Shown here piece by piece: positions 23,201-33,828 of a stretch of DNA of 64,000 nucleotides; within the stretch, counting starts at the first letter, position 1; each line of letters starts with the position of its first letter. The position numbers and the translations under genes were made by a program. The DNA is from Taeniopygia guttata. Its lineage: Eukaryota; Chordata; Aves; Passeriformes; Estrildidae. Below the pieces are notes generated by a model. The model did no database searches. It was not told the origin of the DNA and saw nothing but the letters and a program-made list of their open reading frames with translations. The DNA lies in the NCBI RefSeq assembly GCF_048771995.1, contig NC_133028.1:2934501-2998500 (forward strand). The letters run 5' to 3'.

Positions 23201-26200
23201 TGCAAATGCCAAAACACAAACGCCCCAAATGGGATCTTTCCAAGCTAAACCCTTCCAGGCTTTTCCAAATCCCAGGGAAGAGTTTGAACAGCTCTGTCCT
23301 CTTCCCCACAGAGGCCTCGTCCTCCCCAAAATCTGGGAGAGCTGCAGACAGCTGGGAACAGAGGAGGAGGAGGAGGACTGAGCATTATTAAGGCCATTCC
23401 CAGCTCTGGCACATTCCCAAATCCCTCCTCCAACCCATTTCTCACCCCAGGAAGTGCTTTGAAGCCTGTGCTCCGACAAAAACCCCACTGCAGGTCGGTT
23501 TTTATAGGGAGTAAATCAGAAATAGGGGCCAGCAGCAGAGGCTGCTCACAACCCCAGGGCCCTTGGGATTTACCCTGGGGGCTGTGGGGAGTGGAGGGTC
23601 GGGATAAAACGTGGGATAGGCTCTGCTCAGGGGATTAAAATACAATAAAGAGTGGTTTAGAAACAACTGGAGCCGGTGCTGAGCAGATGAGCAGCCTCCT
23701 GGCCGGATGTGGGTGGGCATTTTTGTTATCTCTAGCGGAATAAATAAAGCCAGGCCGTGCTTTGAGGCGGGATTTGAGCAGATTCCTGCTCAAATTCATC
23801 AGGAAAAATGGGCTGTGAATAGAAACGCTCAGCCCCCAAAAGCCTGGAAGGCCATGGAGACAAACGAAGGTGTTTGAGCCCTCAGGGGGCGGCAGGGAGG
23901 AGCGGATCTGCCTCTTCAGGAGCTGCAGGAGGGTGTTTATCCTGGATTTCAGCTTTCCCTGCCCAGAGCTGTGCTGGAAATTGTCACTCCCTGCTCAGGG
24001 ACACTGTTTATACAAGGCCCAGACTGCCTTGGCCTCCCCTTAGCCACAGTTTCTTATCATTGTGATAAAAAGAACACAATAAACAACAATAACGATGCAG
24101 GAAAAGCCAAGGGGAGCCAGGAGGAGGGAGAGGGTTTAGTCCAGACTTTTGCAGAGGATCTTTTCCCATTTCCAAAGCCCAGCTGGCTGCATGCTGTGCT
24201 CCCAGTGGAGTTGAATCTGAGGGTTTGCCCCCTCCCCAGGGTGAGGAAGAGGAGGGAGAGGCAGCTTTTGTTGCCCCAGGATGTGCTCACCTCATGGAGG
24301 TTCAGCTCCTTCACCTTCTCCTTGAGTATGACCTGCAAGGCAAAGAGCTGGGGTCAGGACAGAGCTTCTGCCATCAGCATTCCCAGGAAAAATCTCCACA
24401 GAGGGACCCCACTGAGTGTCCCAGCAGAACTGGAAATCCCCCAGTAAACCCAGCACGGCCAGGGGAGCTCGAGGGGCCTGTGCAGGGACAGGAGGAAGGG
24501 AAAGATAAAACCACAGGGACCAAATCCAGGAGGTTTCCTCCCAAATTTAACCCTCCTGGGCTACCACTTCATTTCCCCTCCATCCAAGCTGAGCACCTGG
24601 AGAGGGCTATAAATGCAGGACAACTGTGTGCTTTCAGCCCAACTCCACCCAGCTTCCTGCATGGATCAAGGGGCCAGAGGCAGAAAATCCCACAAATCCT
24701 GGAGAAAACAGGACGTGGAAGCAGCAGCCTGACACCCACCTCTGGCTGTGTTTATTTTAGTTGCTAAGTGCAGGTGGGTGCAGGGAAGAGCTGGGCTTGC
24801 CATGGAGCTGCTCCCTGGAAAAGCCCTGTGGATTTAGGGATTTGGAGCAGCCAAATTCACCCCTGGGAGCAGATCCAGACCCCATAAAATGTGAGTTTGG
24901 TGACTGGGGGAGCGATGGCATCACTGCTGTGAAGTGGGTGAGGATGGAGTGCTCCAGAGGTGGAGATGTTCCCACTGCTCAGCACCTCAGTGGAAAACTG
25001 GGAGACTTGTGGATGAGCAGGTGAGGGATGGTCCTGGGGGGTCCAGCTGGTAGGGGACAATAAAATCAGCAGGGACTGACTGGCCTAGGTGTTACAACTG
25101 CCCTTTGAGGGCCAGAAACCTCCCAAGGAGAGGAACAGCACGAGGAAAACTGATGGATTTAGCACTAGGGAGAAGGGAAGGGAAAAAAACCTTAAGAGGA
25201 TCATCTCACCTGTTTGTAGGCGTAAAGCTCTTTGTGTGCCTGATGCCTGAGCCTGCAATGAAACCAGGGAGAAACATGAGGTCAGGCAAAAAAATCAGGA
25301 TTATTGTAATACCTCAAACATTCCACTTCCCTCCTTTCCAACTTTAACATGTTATCTTTTACATTTTTGATTTCAGAAATGAGAATGGCCACAGGAAATG
25401 ACATGTTTAGGCAGCACACAGCTTTCCCTGTCGCTGGCAGGGACACGTCTCCATCCCAAAGCACCCAACTCCTCCCTTATCCCTCTTTTGATCTCCCTGA
25501 TTTTCCAAGCAGACATCAACCACAAAGTTAAGACCAGAAAAAGTGGGTGAGGAAATCACAGTCTTCCATTAAATCCCCTCAGTTTCCAACCACTTCTGCT
25601 GGCAACAACTCCAAAACTGAGTGCAGCACCATTTTTCAAGGCATGGGGGTTCAGACCTGAGGAAAGCCCTGCTCCCACTCCCACAGGGAAGGAGACTCCC
25701 TGCCCAGAGGTTTCCCACCAAAGCCCTCATCACGCTGCTTGGGTGACACTGTGTTCCTCAAACTCAGCTTTATCCTCATTTCTAAGATCAATCAAACCAC
25801 ATCCACTCCTGGAGCAAAGTGAGAGATGGAGATGAATGGGATGGGCCTGTTCCAAGAACACCTGCTGCCGTGGGAAGTCCAGCAGGAATTTTAGGCCACA
25901 AGCAAAGTGCTGGTTCCATCCCCTCCCTCCACAGTCTCCCCTCTCCAGAGTCAGAGCCAGCAGAGCACTCCACAGGCATCCACTGGCTGGAGAAACCCAT
26001 TATGCTCCTAAAATAAATACACTTAAAATTAAAATAACCAATATTGCCTCTCATTACCAGACATGGCATTTAATAAACTGCTTGGAAAACTCAGGAGGGA
26101 AGTCCCTAGGGCTGAAGAGTTGGCCAAGGACTTTCAATACAGAGTCAATGTGTGGCTGCAGGGCTTGGAGAGCTGTAGGAATATTTTCCCCAGCCAGCCC

Positions 26201-29200
26201 CAAGTGATTTCAGATGGGAAACCCCCTTGCCTGGAATTTCTATTCTCCAAAAATATTCTGAGGGTGTCTGAAATCCCTGACTGCTTCAACCTGAGCTCTT
26301 GGGGGTTTTCCAACCCTGCCACACTGCAGTGGGGGAGTTATAAAAATGGGATGGAAAAAGATTTCCTTATGTCTGATACCCTCCCCAAAAATGTTCAAAA
26401 ATAGAAGTGGAGGGATGGGTAAAAATGCACCTTAATGGTGCAGGGAGAGATGCAGAAAGTTGGTTCATGAGTCCCAAATGTCAGAGGGAGCCATCCCTCC
26501 TGCTCCAGCAATGCTGCCTGGCAGGAGCCCGCCTGCGGGACCACGGAAAACACCGGCAGGCGGGGAGGAGGAGGAAGAGAGGAGGAGGAGGAGGAAGAGG
26601 AGACTGGGGTCTCATCCCTCTGGCAGTGACCCTGAACAGAAATATGAGCAGAAGATGCAGGAACAATAGAGAGAACAGGATGAAACCGGCCCAATCCGCA
26701 GGGAGCTGGTGGTTATGAAACACAGATGGGGAGAGCGAGGCGAGCGGCTGGAGACACAGACAAGGGAAAACTCGCCTGGAATGGGAAGCACCATGGGAAT
26801 ATCCCTCTGTGTGGAGCACTGAGTGGCCACCAAGGGTCTGGCCCCCATGAGCCAAAGCCACTGGAGCAGCTTGGATCAGTGGTGGGGAAGAAGTGACCAG
26901 CTGGCCGTGGATCTGCACAGCTCCACGGATCTACGATGCCTTGGGCTGCTGCTGAGCTAGACAGGGAGGTTTTCCCAAAAAAACTCCTCCCTGGAGGTTC
27001 TGGGGAGCAGCACGAGCTCAGCCTGCTCCTCCTTGCTCTCTGAGCCAGATGGATCCTGGTGGGATCTGGTGCAGCTGTGGTGAGGAGACTCTGGATCGTG
27101 GCAAGAGCTATTCACTGTCAGAGCTGGCTCCAACCATCTCCTGTCAAGTGCTGTGACTCCCAAGGAATTCCTGGCAGATGTTTGACCAAGATAAGGGACC
27201 ACACAGTGCCTGGCTGCTGATCCTGTGTGCTGTCACCCTCCCTGAAGGAACAACCAGCTCTCCTGGGCTTTGGGATCTCTTTCCACAGGAGTGGGAGCTC
27301 CCTGTTTCTCTGGGTGACTGAATCACCTCAACAAGTGAACAACAATGGGGATAAAATGCAGAGGAAAAATTTTTTGCAGGTTTACCTCTGAGATTTCCAT
27401 ATTAGATTCTATATAGTAGAAGGAGTAGAAAAGTCCTGGGCACTGGCTTTTAATCCCATCATTGTGTTGCTGTCCCCAGCTCAGCCAGGCTCCAGAATTG
27501 TGTGGGTTGGAAAAGCTCTCTAAAATCATCCAGCCCAACCATTTCCCCAGTGTTGCCAAGGCCACCACTGACCCATGTCCCCAAGTGCCACATCCACACG
27601 GCTTCTAAATCCCTCCAGGGATGGGGATTCCAGCACTGTCCTGAGAAGCTGTGCCAGTGCCTGACCATCCTTTGGGTGAAGAAATTTTCCCAATATCCAA
27701 TGTAAAGCTCCCCTGGCCCAGCCTGAGGCTGTTCCCTCTCCTCCTGTCCCTGTTCCCTGGGAGCAGAGCCCGACCCCCCGGCTGTCCCCTCCTGTCAGGA
27801 GCTGTGCAGAGCCACAAGGTCCCTCCTGAGCCTCCTTTTCTCCAGGCTGAGCCCCTTCCCAGCTCCCTCAGCTGCTCCTGGTGCTCCAGACCCTTCTCTA
27901 CCTCCATTCCTTTATCTGACCACAAACCCAACCACTGTGTTGGATCCTGGCAGGTCTGAATGCAGAAGGAAACAACCCTATACAAAAAAGAGGCTTTTTA
28001 GGTGCTGTGTACCCTGAGCCTCCCAGAGACTTTGAGCTGCTTTGGGCTGGGCAGGGATGAGCCCTGGATGAGCCACAGCAAAGCTCAGTTTGAGAGAGGA
28101 TGTTGCAGACTTGACCCACAGCAAGGGTGGCATTGCTCAGCTCAGCATCCTTCTGGACTGGGTTTTATGGGACCAAAGGTAACACGAGTTTATCACTTTC
28201 ATTAATTCTCCCGAGATCAGACACCACCAACTGCCTGCAAAATCTCATTTCCTTGTTCTTCCTTTTTTATCTGTAATTTTGCCAAGCAGAGGCAGCAGCC
28301 ATGAGGGACCTGAGCTCTGACCAGAGTGGTTTGCAGCAGCAGAAGAGCTCAAGGTTCACCTGAACACTGCACAGGCAATGAAGATTTTTGTTGTGAAATT
28401 CCTACTGGACTCTTGTTTTGAGCCAATCCTATTAAAAAGTGTCACTTTTCCTTCCCTTGGAGCAGGCAGCACAGCACAGCCTGTATTGACACAGCTGCAA
28501 AGCACAGCCCATGTCCTCTCCTTCCCCAGCACATCTTTTATTTAATGCCATCAGCTCTGTGGTTTGGGATGAATACACCTGATATTGGTTCTTCCACACT
28601 CATACCCAGGTGGGGATGTGGGGAGAGCAGCAGGGGTTGCTCTGATCCAGAGCAGGAAATGAGAACCAGGGCCTCAGAGTGGTGTCATGAGCCTTGCCTG
28701 GTGTTTGCTAATATTTGGAGATGTGGATTTATGGGAAAGAAGGGGTGTGTTGATGCTGCACCTATGGGAAAGCCAGGAGCTGCTGTTACCAGCAAAGAAC
28801 CCCCATGGATGGAAGCAGAGCCCTGGAGCTCTGGAGGAGACCACCCTGTCCTTCTGTTGGTCTCTCTGCCCTTGCAGGTGGGTGATCCTCATCCTGTTGT
28901 CCACCTACAACACTTCCCAAACCCACCAAAATTCAGACTTTTATATCCCAGATGAGCTGAGATTACAGAGCAGCTTTGGTGGAGGTGGATGCTCCTGGGA
29001 CACTGGCACAGCTGAAACCCACAGCACAGCAAAGCCCTCCCCAGTGCGGGCTGGAGGATGCTGTTTTGGCTCTGTTCTGCCAATAAAAGAGCTGAAGGAG
29101 GAGGGCTGTAGAGTCTCTCTAGGGTTTTGGGCTATAAAGGGATCACTGGATGACCTAATCCAACTCCACATCTATCATGGCTTGCTAAATAGCACCTCAG

Positions 29201-30766
29201 GAACAGGAGCCAAAACGTCTCATCCGGAAAGGTCCTCGGTCTTGATTTAAGGACGTGAGGAGACGGAGGACTTGCCACTTCCTTGCTGGCTTCTCTCACC
29301 GGTTACTCACCCTCTCTCTCTTACAACACGCCTCCAGCTTCTAAATTTAAAGATTTTCTGGCTTGACCTTCCAGACATTACTCCTTGTTATTCCTTCTTT
29401 GGAGCATAACACACCCAGTGCGTGCCCAGGAAAATACTCTCAAAGGCCAAACACCTCTGCAATTTTCTAAGTGAGCCATATAGACTCAAGCTCCACCTGA
29501 GCAAAACAACTCCTTGAGCTCTCTGAACACCTCAGGTCTATTTTCATACATATTCAAAACATAATTTTTATAATTGTGGGGAAAAAAAATTAAGATATGA
29601 TGCCCAAGCAGCCCAAATCACCCCTCAGTAAACCTGGGTTTGGGTTCATCTGCGAGGTTTTGCTTCATACAGAACTGAAATTGAGTGGAAATTATCAAGT
29701 ATTTAGAAGGTTGACATTGAAACCTCGCTTCCCTGGTCTACAAGAACAGGATAAAATGTTTTCAACACGCTCTGGATAGATAACCTGGTGGGACTGGCTG
29801 CTGTGGTGCAAAGAGAGACCAGGTACCTGTTTTTACAGGAACACAGGGAAGGGATGTGATGGAAGCACAGCTTGCAGGGAGCTGGGGCCAGCTGGAAAGA
29901 CAGAGAGGAAGGAAAGGGGATGGAAAAGCTGGAGAGGAGAGCTCTGGGAATGCAGAATGTTGGCTACCATTGCTGGCAGAATGATGACCTCTGCTCCCAG
30001 GCACAGGTTGAAGCACAGCCAGCCACCCATCTTGGGTTATCAGCCCAACTCATCTCCATCACCACCTTGATTCTCAGGTACAGTGGTTTTTTCCCACTTG
30101 CCTCAATTTCCCTCTGTCAGGAAGAGTTTCTCCTCTCAATCAGCAGCCCAACAATCTTCCCAAATGGCCCATAAAATAATTAAAACAAGCCCCAAACTGG
30201 AACAACCTTTAACCCTGCCATCCTGCTCCCCTATTGCTCATATTAACACATCAACTCTGCATCATTAATCTCCAAACTGTGCTGTTGAAGGAGCAATTTG
30301 TGTTCAAAAAGCAATGGAGCAGGTATTAAACATTCCTCAGGCACGCAGGACACGAGTTACTCATTACAGAGGGAAATGTGTTGAAACATTACAGAAAGCA
30401 GGGACCACGATACATCCCTTTCCAGGTTTTCTGAAAAGCTGACCACAATTCCATACCTTTATTAGCAAATGTGCATCTCCTGGTTTTAAGTGGATAATGT
30501 GACTGCTTTGTGGCACATCAGGTTGACATAAGATGTGTCAAGGAAATTTGGGATGGAGGGATCACTGATGGGCCTGGAAGCAGGGAAGCTCTTGGGGAAC
30601 ATTCCCTTACAATATTCCCTTACCTGATCAAGTAGCAACAGAAGAGCAAACTGAGGATGAAGACGAAGATGGCTGTGCCAAAAACCACAATGTATATGTT
30701 GAGAGGAAGGTTCTGGAACCCGATGTTCGGCATCCTGAAACTGTAATGCTGGAAGTCTGAGCTCAT
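20125..30766 (-). CDS. RNF24: RING finger protein 24, membrane RING-H2 E3 ligase (148 aa)
   Basis: A small membrane-anchored ubiquitin ligase; the human protein binds TRPC channels and holds them in Golgi compartments. Coding exons on the minus strand: 30766-30624, 25252-25210, 24332-24291, 22328-22249, 20263-20125. They sum to 447 nt with all phases joining and all introns GT-AG. The protein has the same length as human RNF24 (148 aa) and begins [17 protein letters not shown]. One transmembrane segment spans about residues 23-47 ([20 protein letters not shown]). A basic helix [11 protein letters not shown] leads into the RING-H2 with ligands C78, C81, C96, H98, H101, C104, C115 and C118, all present. 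The tail after C118 is proline-rich (121-148) and differs most from human. The ATG lies 7 bases after the acceptor of its exon, so the 5' UTR comes from upstream exons. Confidence 0.96.
20316..21081. repeat. GGGGACAC-CTGACATCA minisatellite, units of about 20-22 bp
   Basis: About 35 variable units built on GGGGACACACCTGACATCAYTG, some with TGAGATTGATG or TGACATTGATG variants and some shortened. Roughly twenty units carry TGACATCA, and one, at 20834-20841, is the perfect CRE palindrome TGACGTCA. The array begins about 55 bases from the acceptor of the last RNF24 exon. Confidence 0.95.
21165..22190. repeat. AT-rich low-complexity block of about 1 kb
   Basis: Almost pure A and T: (TA)n, TATATTTA and AAATATA mixtures, an (ATT)n run at about 21922-21965 and (AAAT)n at about 22165-22185. 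It ends about 60 bases from the donor of the fourth RNF24 coding exon. Confidence 0.95.
22249..22328 (-). CDS. RNF24: RNF24 coding exon 4 (RING-H2 core)
   Basis: Encodes 77-102 and two bases of Lys103: [26 protein letters not shown], with RING ligands C78, C81, C96, H98 and H101. Acceptor CTGCAG, donor GTAAGT. Confidence 0.97.
22329..24290 (-). other. RNF24: RNF24 intron between coding exons 3 and 4
   Basis: About 2 kb. It contains an antisense CR1 (22406-22610) close to the exon 4 acceptor and a (GAG)n patch near 23361. No other gene is seen. Confidence 0.75.
22406..22610 (-). mobile_element. CR1 LINE 3' end (antisense)
   Basis: AATCATGGAATTATGGAGTGG, the GTTTGGGTTGGAAAGGACC block, ATCCACAGCTTCTCTGGGCA and CCTCACAGCGATGAAATTTC. 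Confidence 0.88.
24291..24332 (-). CDS. RNF24: RNF24 coding exon 3 (42-nt microexon-like)
   Basis: Encodes residues 63-76, [14 protein letters not shown], in exact phase. Acceptor CTTGCAG, donor GTGAGC. Sequence is identical to the human segment. Confidence 0.97.
24333..25209 (-). other. RNF24: RNF24 intron between coding exons 2 and 3
   Basis: An 0.9-kb intron with no repeat family or other gene that I recognise. Confidence 0.7.
25210..25252 (-). CDS. RNF24: RNF24 coding exon 2 (43 nt)
   Basis: Completes Arg48 and encodes 49-62, [14 protein letters not shown]. One change from human is visible (Leu57 for Phe). Acceptor TTGCAG, donor GTGAGA. Confidence 0.96.
26562..26603 (+). repeat. GGA-rich purine tract
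   Basis: A pure purine run of GGAGGA and AGAGGA units about 40 bases long inside an RNF24 intron. Such tracts can form triplex or G-rich structures. Confidence 0.7.
27488..27900 (-). mobile_element. CR1 LINE 3' region (antisense, about 410 bp)
   Basis: CCAGAATTGTGTGGGTTGGA, CTCTCTAAAATCATCCAGCC, GCCAAGGCCACCACTGACCC, the GTCCCTGTTCCCTGGGAGCA block and a final CCTGGTGCTCCAGACCC. Confidence 0.92.
30624..30766 (-). CDS. RNF24: RNF24 coding exon 1
   Basis: Encodes residues 1-47 plus two bases of Arg48, with the whole transmembrane segment. The exon itself starts at 30773, so only 7 UTR bases (CCTACCC) precede the ATG. The acceptor is TCTCCACAG after a pyrimidine-rich tract and the donor is GTAAGG. 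The ATG overlaps a TGA as ATGA, a point used in one finding below. Confidence 0.97.
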
Positions 30767-32065
30767 GGGTAGGCTGTGGAGACAGGGAGAAAACACATGG
30801 CTGTGACATTCCTTAGGGATGCACTTTGCAGACCAGTGGTCCCCTGAATGGATGCTGGAGATGACTTCTCACTCATCCCCCCATCCTTGCCCAAAACCAA
30901 GTTTCCATCTTGGTAACTCTGAAAACAAAGCAGGGCTGCATCAGCTGGGGCTGGGATTTCCTTCTCTCAGTCAGCTTCTCCTCCAGCTCTTTTCCTTTCA
31001 CACATCATCCTTCAAGTTAAAACACTGGATGAGACGGACGGCAGGAATTGCATCCAAGAAGCCCCAGCTGCAGCCAACATCCCTCAAACCCCACAGCAAC
31101 TTGGTAAAAATACTGAAAGCAGCCAGGAAGCCTTGGAGCAAGGCAAGTTTGCCTTCCCTGCCTCTCCAGTGGTTTCTGACTCCTCATTCCATAGAAATCC
31201 GCCACCAAAGTCATTAAAGATGAAAAGGAAGAAGACAAGGACATTCCCAGGACACACAGCAGTGCCACTGAGAGAAATTATGGGGAAACTATGGACTCTG
31301 TAAAGACTTTGTTTTCCCATCTGAGACACAGGTTTGGAGGTTTAAGAGCACTTCTGCAGCTTTCAGCTTTACTCCTCAGCACTGCCCCAGGCTCCTTCCC
31401 CCCAGGAAAGCCCCGAGGCACCAGCGAGCAGGCGGCCAAGAGGAAGAGGCAGCAATTTTGGCTGTCGTGTCCCACGTCTGGGACCCGTGACCAAAACCTC
31501 CCTCCCCTTGGAGAGCCCCAATTAAACCCCAAGCAGCTGTCTGGGATAACGATTTCAGCAAATCCTCTTCCCTAGGAGTTTAATTGCTCTTATTTATTAT
31601 CTCTTATCTTCCTATCATTCTCTGAACTGTTCGCCCTCAGATAATCACAACCGTTGCTGGCCAGGCATAAAGTTCCCCTGCCCCCAGCTTAGAAAAGGAA
31701 GTTAAAAATACACCTTGCTTTCCCTTCTGCCCACGGGAGAGCAACGTGCAATGAAGTTTTACAAGCAAGGAAAGTACCTGCAGTCTGAGCCCTGTTTCCC
31801 AAATAAAATCACCGAGGGATAACAAAACCCTCCCCTGGAGCGGGGAGTTTTCCACGACGCAGTAATTGCACAGGGTGGGAAGACAGTGGGGAAACCACAG
31901 GATCTGAACCCACACATGCCAGAGAGCGATGCTCCAAAATCCAAATGTCCTGTGAGAGTCCCTTCAAGCAGCATCCTCACTCACGAATCTCCTTTCCCCC
32001 CTTGAGACCCTTTTTTTGCCAGACCCTGTGGGGCTTTCCTGACTTCCCACGGGGTGCAGACTCAC

Positions 32066-32310
32066 CTCTCATCCCGGCTTCCTCACCGGGACTATCCCCT
32101 TGCTGAAGGCAACATCCCTGCCAGCCCCAAACACCCGCCCGGGAGCCTCCCTGCTCCGGCTGCTTTCAGTTTCCTCAGCTCGCTGGAAGTTTCGAGGCGA
32201 TTTCTGGTAAAGCCTGGATTTGATTAAAGCCTCCCGAGACCAACACGCATGTTCAGAACCTCTCCTGGCCAACGTGGAAACGCTCCGAGAGCTCGGGGAG
32301 CCGGCACATC
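32066..32310 (-). promoter_or_regulatory. RNF24: Possible TATA-type alternative promoter and first exon of RNF24
   Basis: On the minus strand a TATAAAA box lies at 32344-32338. About 30 bases later transcription could begin near 32310. The sequence then runs to a consensus donor, GAGAG followed by GTGAGT, with exon edge at 32066. The segment is moderately CpG-rich compared with its surroundings. No acceptor is needed if it is a first exon. It would splice to 30773. This is a prediction from signals only; no coding role is proposed. Confidence 0.4.
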
Positions 32311-33649
32311 CCCCTGCCAGCGCTGGTGGGGATGGGATTTTATAGCCCAGCAACCACCCAGCAGCTCACGCTCCTCCACCGACGCCTGTTCCGCTCAGCT
32401 GAGCTGCTTTGCTTTGCAAATAAATTTTAAAAAGCCCAATCCAGCCCCCAAACCTTTGTTCCCAGCTCTGGTGGAGTTAATGCGCAGCTCGGCGACGCAG
32501 GGCTGGGTTTGGGTTTCAGTCCCGCTGGGTCAGAGGGATTTGGGATGGGTCAGGGGCTCCACTGGTGGCATGAGGATGTTGCTGTCCCACCAGTGATTAT
32601 CAGCTGATAATCACTGCCTTTGGCCAAGGCTGGCTGCCTCTAGCTCCTCAACCACCCCAGAGAAAACTCCTTAGTCTGGGAAAGCTCCAGGTGACTTTTT
32701 TGCAAGGAAGGAGAAACAACTCTTGGAGGACAGGCAACAAAACCATCCAGCACTGGGCTGTACCTTTTCTTTCCTTTACAACTCTTTTAACTTGTGATGC
32801 TCTTCTCAGCAATCCCACTAAGAGATTCCGTGGGTAAGGAACATCCAAGGCTGCATTTGGGGCAGCAAATCCCATCAAGACAGAAAAATTCGTCATGCTT
32901 GTAGGCACCTGAGCTGTGCTGCTCTTGCACCAGTCCCCACATCCATGAGCACAGCTAGGAACCATCACAGCCCTCAGCAAATGAACAGTCGGCAGAAACA
33001 GAGCTCACACCAACCCCCAGCATCCCACTATCCTCTCCAATGGAACCATTTCCCTAATATTTTGCCCCAAAAGGGTGTCAGAAACGCAGCCATGACCTAC
33101 CTGCCAGCCATGTCGTGGGGGCTCAGACTCCTGGGGACAACCCTTCTGTTCCCTGTGGTGCAAATCCAGGGAATCCCACACCAGGTTCATCCAACCCCCG
33201 TGTGAAATAACCTTCTCCACATTGGAGCTGCCCTGGTCCTCCCTCCCTCCTGCTGCAACAGCTGAGAAATGTTACTGCAAAAAACACTGAGGTTAAAGGG
33301 GAAAAATCAGTTAGTCTGCCCAGGATCCAGGAAACTGTTAACTTTAAAAGACTCCAGTGAAATCTGATGATTTCAAGCAGCCAAGCTTTGGGGTTGTTTT
33401 TTTTTAAGGGGAGTGGGGGGAGGAACTGTATTTTAAGCTGCTTCAGATTTGCAAGGGCACAGCCAAAAGAAATAAAAAATGAGCCATAAAGAAGGATGAA
33501 AAGTTTCTGGTGCAGAACAAAAGCCTCCCTGTTGTTCTCTTCATAGTCAAGGCATCTCAGAGCAGGGAGACGATGCTTGTGGGGCACCTATGGCCCCCAG
33601 CAGGTCCCTGAAACCTCTGGGATGCGGGACACAGGCTGCACATAGAAAC

Positions 33650-33828
33650 AGGGGCACTGCCACGGGTTGTCCAGAGAAGCTTTGGCTGCCCCTGGATCCT
33701 GGAATGTTCAATTTGGATGGGGCTTGAAGCAACCTGGGATAGTAGAAGGTGTCCCAGCCCATGGCAGGGGGGTAGAACTGGATGGTCTTTAAGGTCCCTT
33801 CCAACCCAAATCACTCCATGATTCTGTG
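33650..33828 (+). mobile_element. CR1 LINE 3' end with tail
   Basis: Sense copy with GTCCAGAGAAGCTTTGGCTG, CCCATGGCAGGGGGGTAGAA and GGTCCCTTCCAACCC, ending in CCATGATTCTGTG, so the 3' terminus is intact. Confidence 0.9.

Larger units (their letters stand above)
25253..30623 (-). other. RNF24: RNF24 intron between coding exons 1 and 2
   Basis: A 5.4-kb intron. It holds a purine-rich (GGA)n stretch at about 26562-26603 and an antisense CR1 at 27488-27900. A unique AT-moderate region follows the CR1. No other gene is seen. Confidence 0.75.

Noticed and set aside
33102-33160. Minus-strand exon candidate ending in CAG-GTAGGT
   Set aside because: The acceptor is weak and the body contains an ATG, which is unlikely for a 5' UTR exon here.
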